64,000 nt of DNA from Pseudopyrenochaeta lycopersici (taxonomy: Eukaryota; Ascomycota; Dothideomycetes; Pleosporales; Pseudopyrenochaetaceae). Positions 10,472-20,087 of this stretch are shown here, piece by piece. The number at the start of each line of letters is the position of its first letter. Position 1 is the stretch's first letter. The notes under the pieces were generated by a model. It saw only the letters and a list, made by a program, of their open reading frames with translations, was not told the DNA's origin and ran no database searches. The DNA lies in contig NHZP01000002.1 in the NCBI GenBank assembly GCA_003313425.1, positions 1,550,001 to 1,614,000 on the forward strand, in the 5' to 3' direction. The translations under genes and the position numbers were made by a program.

Positions 10472-12236
10472 GTAGATATAGAGGCCACCTCAGCGATCAG
10501 ATCAGTCGTTGAAGCTGTATGAAAACTGGAGCGCGGTTTCGAAAAAGGTCGATATGCTGATACATGTTTACTTTGGATTGGGGGCATCAAAACACTAGCC
10601 AGGCGCGGGTCGCCCGCCACAGCATGTAATTCCTCATCTGAAAACTGAAAAGACAAATACTATCTTATGTCTATTAATCTATTTTCTAAATGGCTGGTCA
10701 TCATGAGAAACATGTCCATGAATTTCCTATCTGGAATCGCTCGCAAAGCCCGCTATGCTCTGCATACCAATTGCGGTGACACTTACTAAAAGCGCTTAGG
10801 GGATAGTCAAAATGATTGATTGAAATAGTAGTCTTCTCAGAGGCATGCTATTATACACGAAATTGGCACGCTATTGAGGTGGCTGGTAACCTCCTTAAAA
10901 GCTTGGCAGGTAGTGTATGCTACAAATGCATTCAACAACATGAATGCAACACTCAAAGTCCAAGCTCGCCTGACTTAAATCTCGCATCTTTATTCATCAC
11001 TTTTAGGATAATATCGCGACCCCAAATTGGAATATAAGTCTCATAATGCGGCAGGGGATTTACTAGGAACTCAGAGTTCAAGGCTCTGGGTGTTGTAAAG
11101 CTAACATCACCGCTAACGCTCGGCTTGATATCAGGATTGAAATCAAGCCACATCGAGGAAGATAAGATCAAATTAGCTTCCCATAAGCTACTATGCATTT
11201 TGAAGACCCTAACGACTAGATCTACGGATTGACAGACCCTACCAAGTCGTGACCGCTAGGATTTAGACTTACTCGTTTGCTATTCAAGCGATGTTAGCAG
11301 GGAACAACTCCAGCCACCTAAAATGGAAATCAGTCTATGGATAGATCTTTTTCATAGTCGAGAATTCGTTATTATATTTTGGCGTTACTAGGGACATGTG
11401 ACTGCTGAAGCGCATCGCGATTCGATTGACATGATATTTTGTCGCCAAATACGATATAATCGTGCCAGACGAAGGGCGCCCTCTCCCGAAAATGGGGTAC
11501 GATGCTACAGAATGAAAAAATTCGGAAGCTCAGACCACTGGGCTTAACCCTGGTAAGTTGAGCATGACGACCTACGACGTTCCGTTTGCGTATCCGGAGG
11601 GCTTGAAGCTTATCTGCTTAACCCCTCACCAATAGTGTCGGCATCCAGACCAAAATGAGACTGAGACGAGCTCAGTAATGTTAGATTTGGCCGAGGTATC
11701 AGAGCTACCGAAGAATGTTTTCGGACTACATCGTTTTTGAGCTTCTATCACCGACAGTTGCGATTGAAGCGGAACATAGGCAACCGTTCATTGGCGGTAA
11801 GAAGTAGTTCATAGGAGATAATTTCCAGCACGAAGAACGCGGCCTTCGAAATACGCCAGGGGCGAACTGATCAAGCCTCAGAAATCGGCACGTTTTGAGG
11901 TGGCCCCGGCGACACTCCCCAGGATCTCGAGGTGCCGTACCTAGATTTCCTAGGATGATAGTGACGCTAAACAATAGCTCGGTCGTGCCAATATATTCCG
12001 GTGACCTGGTTCGCTACCCCGCACACGGAATACCATCTAGCTCACGATGCGCGAGCCTCTTGCTGGCTTCAAATAACCCGACCGTTTTTGCTCGGGCACA
12101 ATTCTTCCGTTGAGCCATATGTCCGAAAACCCATGTCAATTGATCGACGGAAGTATATGAAAGAGCCAAGAGCAACCCAAAATAATGGACGACATTGATA
12201 GACGGGTTCAACCACATCATCCCGACCTTCTCGAAA
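10472..12236. other. gene-poor region
   Basis: About 1.8 kb. The longest frames (125 codons on the minus strand at 12391-12014; 81 codons at 11198-10953) have no recognisable domain. The 12391-12014 frame partly overlaps the esterase antisense. No repeat, RNA gene or transposon protein was recognised. Confidence 0.4.
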
Positions 12237-13289
12237 ATGAAGCTTGGACCAGCGCTGCCGCTGTTGCTCGCAGCATGTGTGTCTGCGACTCCGACTCCAT
12301 CCAGTCTCCACGATGACAAGCGTAACAAAAACTCCTTTAATTGGCGCTCAACAAAGTCGGTAATCGCATTTGGCGATTCATACACTTTCATCCAAGGCGC
12401 ACTCGGCCGTCCAAACTACACGTATATCGGCGACGCCTTCAATCTCTCCTTCACACCCGAGAAACTGTTCTCCAATCGCATTGTGCTCAACCAGACCAAC
12501 ACAGCCCAAGGGACAGCTTCCGGCGGACCGAATTGGGTCGAATTCCTCACGGGATGTGGCACTGAGAAGGGCTTGACGGATCCATGGACTTGCAAAGTGC
12601 AGCTTTGGGATTTTGCGTATGCCGGGTCAAACACCGTGTCCAAAGTAGGATTTACACCAGCACATTGGAACCACACCGTCTCTCTTGAGCAGCAAGTGCA
12701 GCAGTTTGCCGACTATGGAAACCCCGCCCTGCAGACCATTGGATTGAAGAAGAAGGATGCGCTCGTAGCCATCTGGATTGGCATCAACGACATCAACGAC
12801 CTCGCCAAGCTCCGAGGAAAGAACGAAACTTTCGCACCTTTGTACGAGCAAGTGCAAACCTACGTCTTCGAAAGCGTGGAGAAGATCTACAACCTTGGCT
12901 TCAAGAACTTCCTATTCATGAACTTGCCGCCGCTGAACCGTGGACCATCGCCATCCGTCAACGCATCATTAGTGTCCTCATTCAACAGCATCCACGCCAC
13001 CCACGCCGACGCATTTCAAAAGGCCCATCGAGATGCCACGGTCCTGCAATTTGACGTCAATTCTGTGCTGAACAACGTTCTTGACAACTATCAGGATTAC
13101 GGATTCAAGAATATTACTAACTTTTGCCCTGGCTACAATAAAGCGGATATTCGAAGCGATCCAGGTAAATATGGCTGCGGAGAGGGCCTCGACACCTACT
13201 TTTGGTATGACTCTGGCCACCTGGGGAGCCGGACGCATGCCGTGTTCACGAAGGAGTTGAGGAAGTGGCTGCACAAGAAGAGCAGGTAA
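12237..13289 (+). CDS. secreted GDSL esterase (CE16-like acetylesterase)
   Basis: Intronless, 350 aa from the ATG at 12237. This start gives a clean signal peptide (MKLGPALPLLLAACVSA); the frame is open 14 codons further upstream, but starting there would bury the signal. The nucleophile block is FGDSYT near residue 42. GGPNWVEFL and IGINDIND match the Gly and Asn oxyanion blocks, and WYDSGHLGS near the C-terminus supplies the catalytic Asp/His. Several N-glycosylation sequons are present. The architecture matches fungal CE16 acetylesterases, which remove acetyl groups from plant-polysaccharide oligomers outside the cell. Confidence 0.88.
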   Translation: MKLGPALPLLLAACVSATPTPSSLHDDKRNKNSFNWRSTKSVIAFGDSYTFIQGALGRPNYTYIGDAFNLSFTPEKLFSNRIVLNQTNTAQGTASGGPNWVEFLTGCGTEKGLTDPWTCKVQLWDFAYAGSNTVSKVGFTPAHWNHTVSLEQQVQQFADYGNPALQTIGLKKKDALVAIWIGINDINDLAKLRGKNETFAPLYEQVQTYVFESVEKIYNLGFKNFLFMNLPPLNRGPSPSVNASLVSSFNSIHATHADAFQKAHRDATVLQFDVNSVLNNVLDNYQDYGFKNITNFCPGYNKADIRSDPGKYGCGEGLDTYFWYDSGHLGSRTHAVFTKELRKWLHKKSR

Positions 13290-13578
13290 TGGGAGAGTGC
13301 TAAGGTTGATTGTGAGGAACCACGCCATCTCAAATTAATAGAATGCCTCAAATAGAGCAAGAAACTAAGGTTAATGAACCCTGCAAGCCTGTGATCCGGC
13401 TATTCGGTGAATTTACTGCTCGCCACGTGAATACGCCATCTGTTCGATAAAGTACGAAAATCCATAGGCGTGGTGTTTTGCTAAAGATGAGCAGAATGAG
13501 ATTCAAATGCTGCATTTAAACAGAAAGTGGTATCTTATGTTACATAATATGGTAATTATACAGCGTATAGTGGTACAC

Positions 13579-15312
13579 TCATTCGAAGAAATCGCTCCAG
13601 CTGAAGCCTCCGCCTCCACCTTCGCCGCCTCCACCACCAACGTCAGGGCCGCCTCCTCCCTGGCCACCCCAGAGATCTTGATCTTGGCCTCCGGGGTTTG
13701 CACCAGGATCCTGACCTGCGCCCCACACCTCTTCCCCACCTTGTCCCATACCTTGTTGTTGATCGGGAGAAGGTTGATAAGGATCGCTTGCCTGCGGCGA
13801 CATGTCGTCTACTTCTTGCTGCTGTTGCTGTGCTCCCCTCCCTCTCTGCATAGCTTCATATCCGGCCATTGTACCCGCGCCAGCTGCGACACCCTCTGCA
13901 GAACCGAGGCCTCGCGCTGCGGTACCGACTTCACTAGCGATTCCCGATTCGGATGCGGCTCCAACAGCGCCTGCACCGGCAGCACCAGCTTCGCCTGCTG
14001 CTGCTCCACCTGCCGCGGCGCCCCCGGCTGCTTCGCCGCCGCCAAACCACATGGGCATCCACATAGGCCACATGCCTCCTGAGCCACTGTGGCGACTGAA
14101 GTAGTCGAAGTCTATGGAAACAGCAGTGGCAAGCATAACGGCTCGCTGATCGAGAGTCATGCCTGGGTATCCATCGAGTGTATTCTTGCCTCCTTCTCCA
14201 GTCTGTGAAACAAGATGCGATGGCTCATTAGCAAGTCCAGCAGCGTCCATTCGAAGCGCGTAAACACCAGTATCTGTGAAAATCTCTCGGGTAAAGCCTG
14301 CAAAATTGCGATTTACAGAGCCCGCCAGTCGGCCATCTTCGGACATCAAGCTGAAATCCCAGCTTAAGAAGGGCTCATCAACACGCGCAAACTGCAACAT
14401 TCCGACCTCCCGGGTGTCGCCCTCTACCACGGCTACAGCTTTGGAGCTAGATAGCGGTAGGTCACCGGACGCTATCTGTGGGGTGTCCTGCGCCGCGGCA
14501 TGGTCCTCGAGATTCCTGGCTAGGAACAGGTTGTATTTTCTCCGTAATGGGGCCCACTCTTGCTCTGCTGCTCCGATGATCCTCATATCCCTCAGTGGTA
14601 GAGTCGACACACCTGCACTCGTCTGGCTCACTATGCTGCCAGCACTTGTGCCTTGTAAACTGGTCGAGCTTGTATACACACCCCCGTCTTTGGCTACGGC
14701 ATCATAGACTCGGATTCTCGAGTTGATCCAACTGAAGGGCCGATGGAAGCGTAGTATCTCTTTTTCTTCCCTATCAAATACATGGGTTGTAAAACTTCGA
14801 TGTGTCTTAAACATCTGCCTGGCCACTGTATTGCCTATACCATGCTCCTGCTCCGCCAGGTATCCAATATGGTTGCCGTGCGGGTCCATGATGACGTAGC
14901 GGTTTGCTTGCTCGAAGCCCATCAATACATTCATCATCTCTAGCTGCCGCTGCACGATGAGGGAGGAATTGTCAAGAAGGCGCATTGCGGGGTGGGTCTC
15001 TTTGAGGACAGCATGAGGGTCTTCGGGGATGTGGACGGGAGTTATGAGGGGGTTTTCTGAGTCGGGTGTGGTGGAGAGGGCGTTGGAAACGGCTTCGACT
15101 TTGGAGGCATCTTTGGGTGGCTCGCTAGGGATATTCGACGGCGGTTCGCCGCCAGGTTGTTTCGATGAATATGATGGCACTTTTCGCTGTGGGGGTATGT
15201 GTTTGGGCAGGCGGCCCCGAGGTCCCGGTGGTGAAGGCGTCCCACGCGTTGCGAAGGCTCGATTGAGTTGTCGTGGCAGTCTGAGCGACCAGCGTGCCGC
15301 TGCGGGTAGCAT
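13579..15312 (-). CDS. mitochondrial phospholipid-scramblase-like protein
   Basis: Intronless, 577 aa. The N-terminus (MLPAAARWSLRLPRQLNRAF) is an Arg-rich amphipathic mitochondrial presequence, followed by a Pro-rich linker. From about residue 110 the scramblase-family domain is clear (DNSSLIVQRQLEMMNVLMGFEQAN, then YVIMDPHGNHIGYLAE). It continues to the helical block near residue 395 (VMLATAVSIDFDYFSRHSG). The last 170 residues are low complexity: Ala/Gly repeats, a QQQQQQ run and a Gly/Asp tail. The family relates to yeast Aim25 and is thought to act in mitochondrial lipid homeostasis. The Gly/Ala/Gln tail is longer than I would expect. Confidence 0.85.
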   Translation of the reverse strand: MLPAAARWSLRLPRQLNRAFATRGTPSPPGPRGRLPKHIPPQRKVPSYSSKQPGGEPPSNIPSEPPKDASKVEAVSNALSTTPDSENPLITPVHIPEDPHAVLKETHPAMRLLDNSSLIVQRQLEMMNVLMGFEQANRYVIMDPHGNHIGYLAEQEHGIGNTVARQMFKTHRSFTTHVFDREEKEILRFHRPFSWINSRIRVYDAVAKDGGVYTSSTSLQGTSAGSIVSQTSAGVSTLPLRDMRIIGAAEQEWAPLRRKYNLFLARNLEDHAAAQDTPQIASGDLPLSSSKAVAVVEGDTREVGMLQFARVDEPFLSWDFSLMSEDGRLAGSVNRNFAGFTREIFTDTGVYALRMDAAGLANEPSHLVSQTGEGGKNTLDGYPGMTLDQRAVMLATAVSIDFDYFSRHSGSGGMWPMWMPMWFGGGEAAGGAAAGGAAAGEAGAAGAGAVGAASESGIASEVGTAARGLGSAEGVAAGAGTMAGYEAMQRGRGAQQQQQEVDDMSPQASDPYQPSPDQQQGMGQGGEEVWGAGQDPGANPGGQDQDLWGGQGGGGPDVGGGGGEGGGGGFSWSDFFE

Positions 15313-16013
15313 CTTCGGGACTTCTCTCTACGTGTCTAGATGTATGAATGCTGTCAAAATAAGTGTTTGATCAAGAAATCGCCCGCGTAGAACCGTCTAG
15401 AACGAGTGTTGATGCCTGGGCTTGTCCGCGCGTGGCGTTGAAGTCGACGACATTTTCTGGTGCATCTCAAGCTCAAGATCCTCAAGATTACGTCATCGCT
15501 ACCATTTTCTCAAGAGCAGCTTTAGATTAAGGCATAGAACCTATGCAGACGCAGCGACTAGAGACTAGGAGAGGTAATGTCCTCATTTTCAAGCGATCTT
15601 GTCTCTGCTTGCTAGACGTGGTGACAGCTCGCCGGCCAATCACAGAGGAATGCCTTGGCGGCCCGCGAAATTTTCCGGTGCTGCAGAGTCAGAGCTGCTT
15701 TTTCACGAGCTTCGATCTCCAAACACAATGACAGTCACGACCTCCATGAACGAAGCAATTACATGAAGCTGCAAGTGCCGGGTAAGTATCTCCCTTTATT
15801 TGTTATTTCTTTCTCATGATGACACTTTTCTACTTATACGATCGCCGGTGCAAGCATTCACTTGATTGTACTAGGCGCTCTATGCTGTATCCGTTATTAT
15901 AGACTACAACGGTATCTGATCAGGAACATCTTACCATGGTTCATGACATCCGTTTGCGAAAATCGCTGACCTTGTTGTACAGTTTCAACGAGCACCGGGC
16001 CTGCTTCAGTAGT
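15313..16013. other. intergenic/5' leader region
   Basis: A divergent promoter region of 700 bp between the scramblase-like gene and SEN2. An upstream in-frame ATG at 15936 (ACCATGG) precedes the preferred SEN2 start. A CTGAC..TTGTACAG stretch at about 15967-15981 could be an intron end. Nothing else was recognised. Confidence 0.4.
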
Positions 16014-17468
16014 ATGGCTGTAGCAATTTCACCACCGCAAGCCTCAGCAGAAGGTGGACCACGCGAAAATGGCGCACCGTCTGAGAGTCAAGAGAAGGCT
16101 TCAAACGGTGCTCCGAAGAAACCGCGCCAAAAACGACCCAACTACCATGAAATTCATGCCAAGCCACTTCCCTTGGACGCCTACCCGTTACCGGCATTCA
16201 TCCCGCACAATCCAATCTCGATCGTGAGGATTGCTATGAGCCTGATTTCTCACACACTATGGCGACCAACTTCGCATAAAGTCATTCACAGCGCCTATTT
16301 CTCTCCGGAGACCCAGTCGGTCCATGTCACAAATCCCGCATCTATCCGTGCATTGTGGGAGCATGGCTTCTGGGGAAAGGGATCCCTTAGCCGAAGCGAA
16401 CCGCAATGGCTTGTTGCTGAGAAGCGAAAGAGAGGTGCAGAGGCTTCTAAGACCAGTGCGGAAGTCACGCAATCGCGACGAGAGGAGCGAAAGCAGTTCA
16501 AGCTGGAGAGGGCTAAAGCTCAGCGTGAGGCAATTGAGCAGCAGTTGCGGCAAGAAGGCAAGCTTGACGCCGATGGCAGTCTCGAAGAGCTGGTTGAAAA
16601 CGGGCAAGTAGCTGAATCTCCCAGAGGTACTATCTACACCCCTGAGGCTGGAGACGTCGTTACTGTGACCGGCGACTCTATTGTCTCTGAAGTAAGCCGA
16701 GGGCTCGCAAACAAAACCTCATTATGGGGGGCGAATGATACCGAATCCGTCGAACCAACCGAGATCCAAGATCTGGAGCACCTTCAGCTCACACCAGAGG
16801 AGGCATTCTTTCTCACATACGTCCTTGGTGTCCTGAAAATTGTAAAGGATGGCGATCTTGATGTGGATGAAGCTTTGAAGCCCTATCCAGCTTGGTACCT
16901 TCTGCGACTATATGCCGCCCATGCATCGTCTCCAGTAGATGATGGCCAGGTTGTGAATTTGCATACGGCTTATCAGATGCGCCAGAGGCTGCCCCAAGTT
17001 GATTCTGCGATATCATGCATTCCTGCCATCGCCCCCGACAACCCCTTCATACTCAGATATGCTGTCTACCACCACTTTCGCTCCTTAGGCTGGGTTGTCC
17101 GTCCTGGCATCAAGTTTGCGGTTGACTACCTCCTCTATCTACGTGGTCCCGCCTTTACCCATGCTGAATTCGCCATCATGATCATTCCCTCGTTCTCTGA
17201 TCCCTACTGGTCTGATGAGCCAGACCACTGTACGGATATGAAACGAAAAGAGAGGGAGTACAAAGATTGGTGGTGGCTGCATCGTGTTAATCGAGTACAG
17301 ACACAGGTCATGAAGACTTTGATTTTGGTCTACGTCGAGGTGCCGAAACCGTGGGATGAGGACTACATGCAAGACGGCTTCAAGCTCGATATCGGAAGCG
17401 TACTAAAGAAATACACTATCAGAGAGTTCGTATTGAAGAGGTGGAGTCCAAGTCGAAACCGGGATTGA
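16014..17468 (+). CDS. SEN2: tRNA-splicing endonuclease catalytic subunit Sen2
   Basis: Intronless from the ATG at 16014, 484 aa. The frame is open to another ATG at 15936, but those 26 residues look unlike the family and the Sen2-like text (RPNYHEIHAKPLPL) begins after 16014. The N-terminal domain has FWGKGSLSRSEP. A charged helical region follows. The C-terminal nuclease domain has YAVYHHFRSLGWVVRPGIKF, then VDYLLYLRGPAFTHAEF with the catalytic Tyr and His, and MKTLILVYV with the catalytic Lys. Sen2 cuts the 5' splice site of intron-containing pre-tRNAs within the Sen2/Sen34/Sen15/Sen54 complex. Confidence 0.92.
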   Translation: MAVAISPPQASAEGGPRENGAPSESQEKASNGAPKKPRQKRPNYHEIHAKPLPLDAYPLPAFIPHNPISIVRIAMSLISHTLWRPTSHKVIHSAYFSPETQSVHVTNPASIRALWEHGFWGKGSLSRSEPQWLVAEKRKRGAEASKTSAEVTQSRREERKQFKLERAKAQREAIEQQLRQEGKLDADGSLEELVENGQVAESPRGTIYTPEAGDVVTVTGDSIVSEVSRGLANKTSLWGANDTESVEPTEIQDLEHLQLTPEEAFFLTYVLGVLKIVKDGDLDVDEALKPYPAWYLLRLYAAHASSPVDDGQVVNLHTAYQMRQRLPQVDSAISCIPAIAPDNPFILRYAVYHHFRSLGWVVRPGIKFAVDYLLYLRGPAFTHAEFAIMIIPSFSDPYWSDEPDHCTDMKRKEREYKDWWWLHRVNRVQTQVMKTLILVYVEVPKPWDEDYMQDGFKLDIGSVLKKYTIREFVLKRWSPSRNRD

Positions 17469-18059
17469 GTCTGTAGCAACCAATCTGATAGCACAAGACA
17501 ATAGTAGTAATTCAAACTGAGTAAACTGAGTAAACTGAGTTAAAGAGTTGCAATTTGCGTTCAAACGTTGGAACACGCGCATATGCACGCCCAGTCGATT
17601 TGATTGCTAATCCCAGGTGACACTGTGCGAGCTCATTCTAAGAGATCGAACCACTCAGTAGTGGCAGGAATGTTCATTCTCGTGCAGAGATTCTCTGTAA
17701 AGCTGAATTTAGATCCCTTGATTCGAGCTTGCCAATCCAGGATGGATATGCGAGATCTACCGACGGCTTCAACCTTCACTTCAGGAAGGACCCGCTTGCT
17801 TGTGGGCTAGCACATCAACTATATGGATATCAGTTCAAGCACAAGCTACTTCAATGAAATTTGTGTGGTTTGAAGCCCATTCAACCTGGGGATTTCATCA
17901 CAGAGATCTACTCCAAACCATTGATTTCATAATGCTTACGGCATCTCGTCCCTTGTTCGTATATTTGAGCCAGTGCGTCTGGACAGGGTGACCATCAAAC
18001 AAACTCTTAAGCACCATTTGGCTCCACATAACTATTCTCTGACTGTGCTTTCTTGACCC
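17469..18059. other. intergenic region
   Basis: About 590 bp downstream of SEN2 with no supported gene. It holds the 9-bp tandem repeat listed separately. Confidence 0.4.
17514..17540 (+). repeat. three perfect 9-bp tandem repeats
   Basis: AAACTGAGT occurs three times head to tail, 46 bp after the SEN2 stop codon. It lies in the probable 3' UTR. Each unit contains ACTGAGT, which resembles an AP-1 (TGAGT) half-site on the + strand, but its position downstream of the gene makes a promoter role doubtful. Confidence 0.8.
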
Positions 18060-19814
18060 CAAGCTTCATTTGCAAGAAGACAAATTGCCCAACGAGGATC
18101 ATCTGGCTATACTTTGGTCGATCACCATTGAAGATCACATCATGCACTAAGTTCTTGCAGCTCTCCCATTCCAAAAAGCCAAGCTATTCAACATTCACCC
18201 TTGTGATTAGGCTTTCAAAAAGCTTTTGCACTGGCCCATCGGGCTTATATTTGATGGGCGCAGAGAATGGATGCTTCTTCCCTTTATACAGCTCGTCGGT
18301 TATGAATGGTCGCATAGCTTCTTTCAGTATCCATTTCTCGCTCAAGGTGCGTGATTTAGGGTCCCAGTGAATCTTGACACTGGGCGGTAATGCCATAGCG
18401 TACTCGGTGAGACGATGGTCAAAGGAAGGTTGGCGGCCTTCAACGCTGTGAGCCATCTCGTCACGGTCGCCTAGGACGGTGAGAAGACCGTTAGCAAGGT
18501 AACACTTAGTCCAGATGTAGTGGATGCCGATTTTCCATAATGAGTGCGCGAATTTGGCCACCGAGCGAATTGACTGCTGTTAGCCGCTTGTCGCTTTCGC
18601 CAAACTCGATAGCTGTCCGTTACGCAAACAGCCGATCTCTGAGTGAAGCAGATTGGGCAAAGCCAACGAATGAAGTGTTATTGACTTGTCTCCGAGGAAC
18701 GACAGCCGTTATAGGTTCTTAATAATCGTTCCCGTCCAGATCATGTAATATTTGTATCCGGTCCTCCTCTGGCAGCCCTGAAGTAGGCCAAGATGGGTCC
18801 GATTCACAGACGAAGTCAGTAAGAAGCTCTCGATATCCAGCAAAGCGCTCGTCCGATCCTTCGCCTGTCAGAACGGCTTTGATGCCACTGTCGCGAGCGA
18901 GTCTCGATAATAGGAATTTGCCGACTGTACCCAAATCTGTTACCGCGGCTTCATTGTGCTAGACAGCGCTCTTGATGTTTTCAGCGAAGACTCTTCTGTC
19001 ATCTCGACAAAGTGCACCTTGACACCCAGCCACTCGGCAGTACGGCGGGCGATTGGCTCTTCATCGTACTCTTCGCCCATGAACTTAACACTAAAGCAGT
19101 TTATCCTCTCTGATGGAGGAGCTGTTCTAAGTTGTGCGCCTTCCGCATCCATGAGATATTTCACCATACCTGCAATTGCACTCGAATCTATACCGCCGCT
19201 GAGGAAGAAGCCGATCGGTACATCCGCACGGAGACGATGTCGAACAGCCTTCAGAAGATGTTCGCGTACGCCTCGAATCATCTCCTCCTCTGTCCGTGAT
19301 TCAACATCATGGTTGTCCTTAAAGCCCAGATTCTAGTACTTATGTTGCGCGATAGCATTAAAGAAAATCGCGTAACTGTGACAGGAATGATAGGCCTTAT
19401 TGTACAAAGTAACGGCTATTTCAGAATCACAATTGTTTTTGAACTCCTGTCCTTTTCGAATCAGACCATCTCTGATCTCTTTATATCCATACAACTCGCC
19501 TTTGATGACTGAATGTATGTTGTCATCTGTGTCATGGAATGGTTGATCTGCTTCAGGTTAAGGTCCACGATTGCGAGGCGATTATGGCCAAGAGCTGGCC
19601 AGTGAATATGTTATTCACGTGTTGTTTTTTTTAGTAACGATAATTAAAACTATATACCAACACGACATCCCTCGCTGATCCAGTATCCACTTGCATCTGG
19701 TCCGCGACGCTCGATCTTCTTCAAACTCTCCTCCATGACGTTAACCAGCGCGTCGCGAGAATGGCTCAAGGATCCATAACCTCGCAACGCGACAGTACAA
19801 CTAATGCCGCACAC
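18060..19814 (-). pseudogene. asparagine synthetase (glutamine-hydrolysing)-like pseudogene
   Basis: Reading from 19814 leftward gives a glutamine-amidotransferase domain followed by an asparagine-synthase domain in broken pieces. The expected start ATG-TGC-GGC-ATT reads GTG-TGC-GGC-ATT, so the Met before the nucleophile Cys is lost. ERRGPDASGYW is intact, and a normal intron restores CRVALGHNRLAIVDL. A single-base loss follows near 19559, before PEADQPFHDTDDNIHS. After CDSEIAVTLYN roughly 100 residues are missing. The ATP-binding block FLSGGIDSSA is intact. A frameshift near 18978 and a TAG replacing the expected Trp codon precede HNEAAVTDLGTVGKFL. Further stops follow GNDY and ITRVNVE. It is not functional as read. 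Confidence 0.82.
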
Positions 19815-20087
19815 GCTGTAGTTCTTCCAAGCATTATTCGCAAGAGGCTAAAAAGGAACGTGCGATAAATCCATTGAGATGGTTTGAGTGTCGTGGAGTG
19901 CGGAGGGCATGATGTAGACGACGGCCTTCTTGAGCATTCTGAGATAAGGTTGCATGATTCTTGCGACATTTAGCTCAAATAATGCATCATAAAACTGAAA
20001 ACGTACAGCTGGGCCTGTGTTCTAGAATGTTGTTGTTTGAGAGCTAAGATGTCGGACAATAAGCTATCCCTTCGGCGACGAGCTTCG

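Noticed and set aside
13507..14104. Open frames of 100-191 codons on the + strand antisense to the scramblase-like gene.
   Set aside because: They follow the Gly/Ala/Gln-rich coding tail of the minus-strand gene and show no domain.
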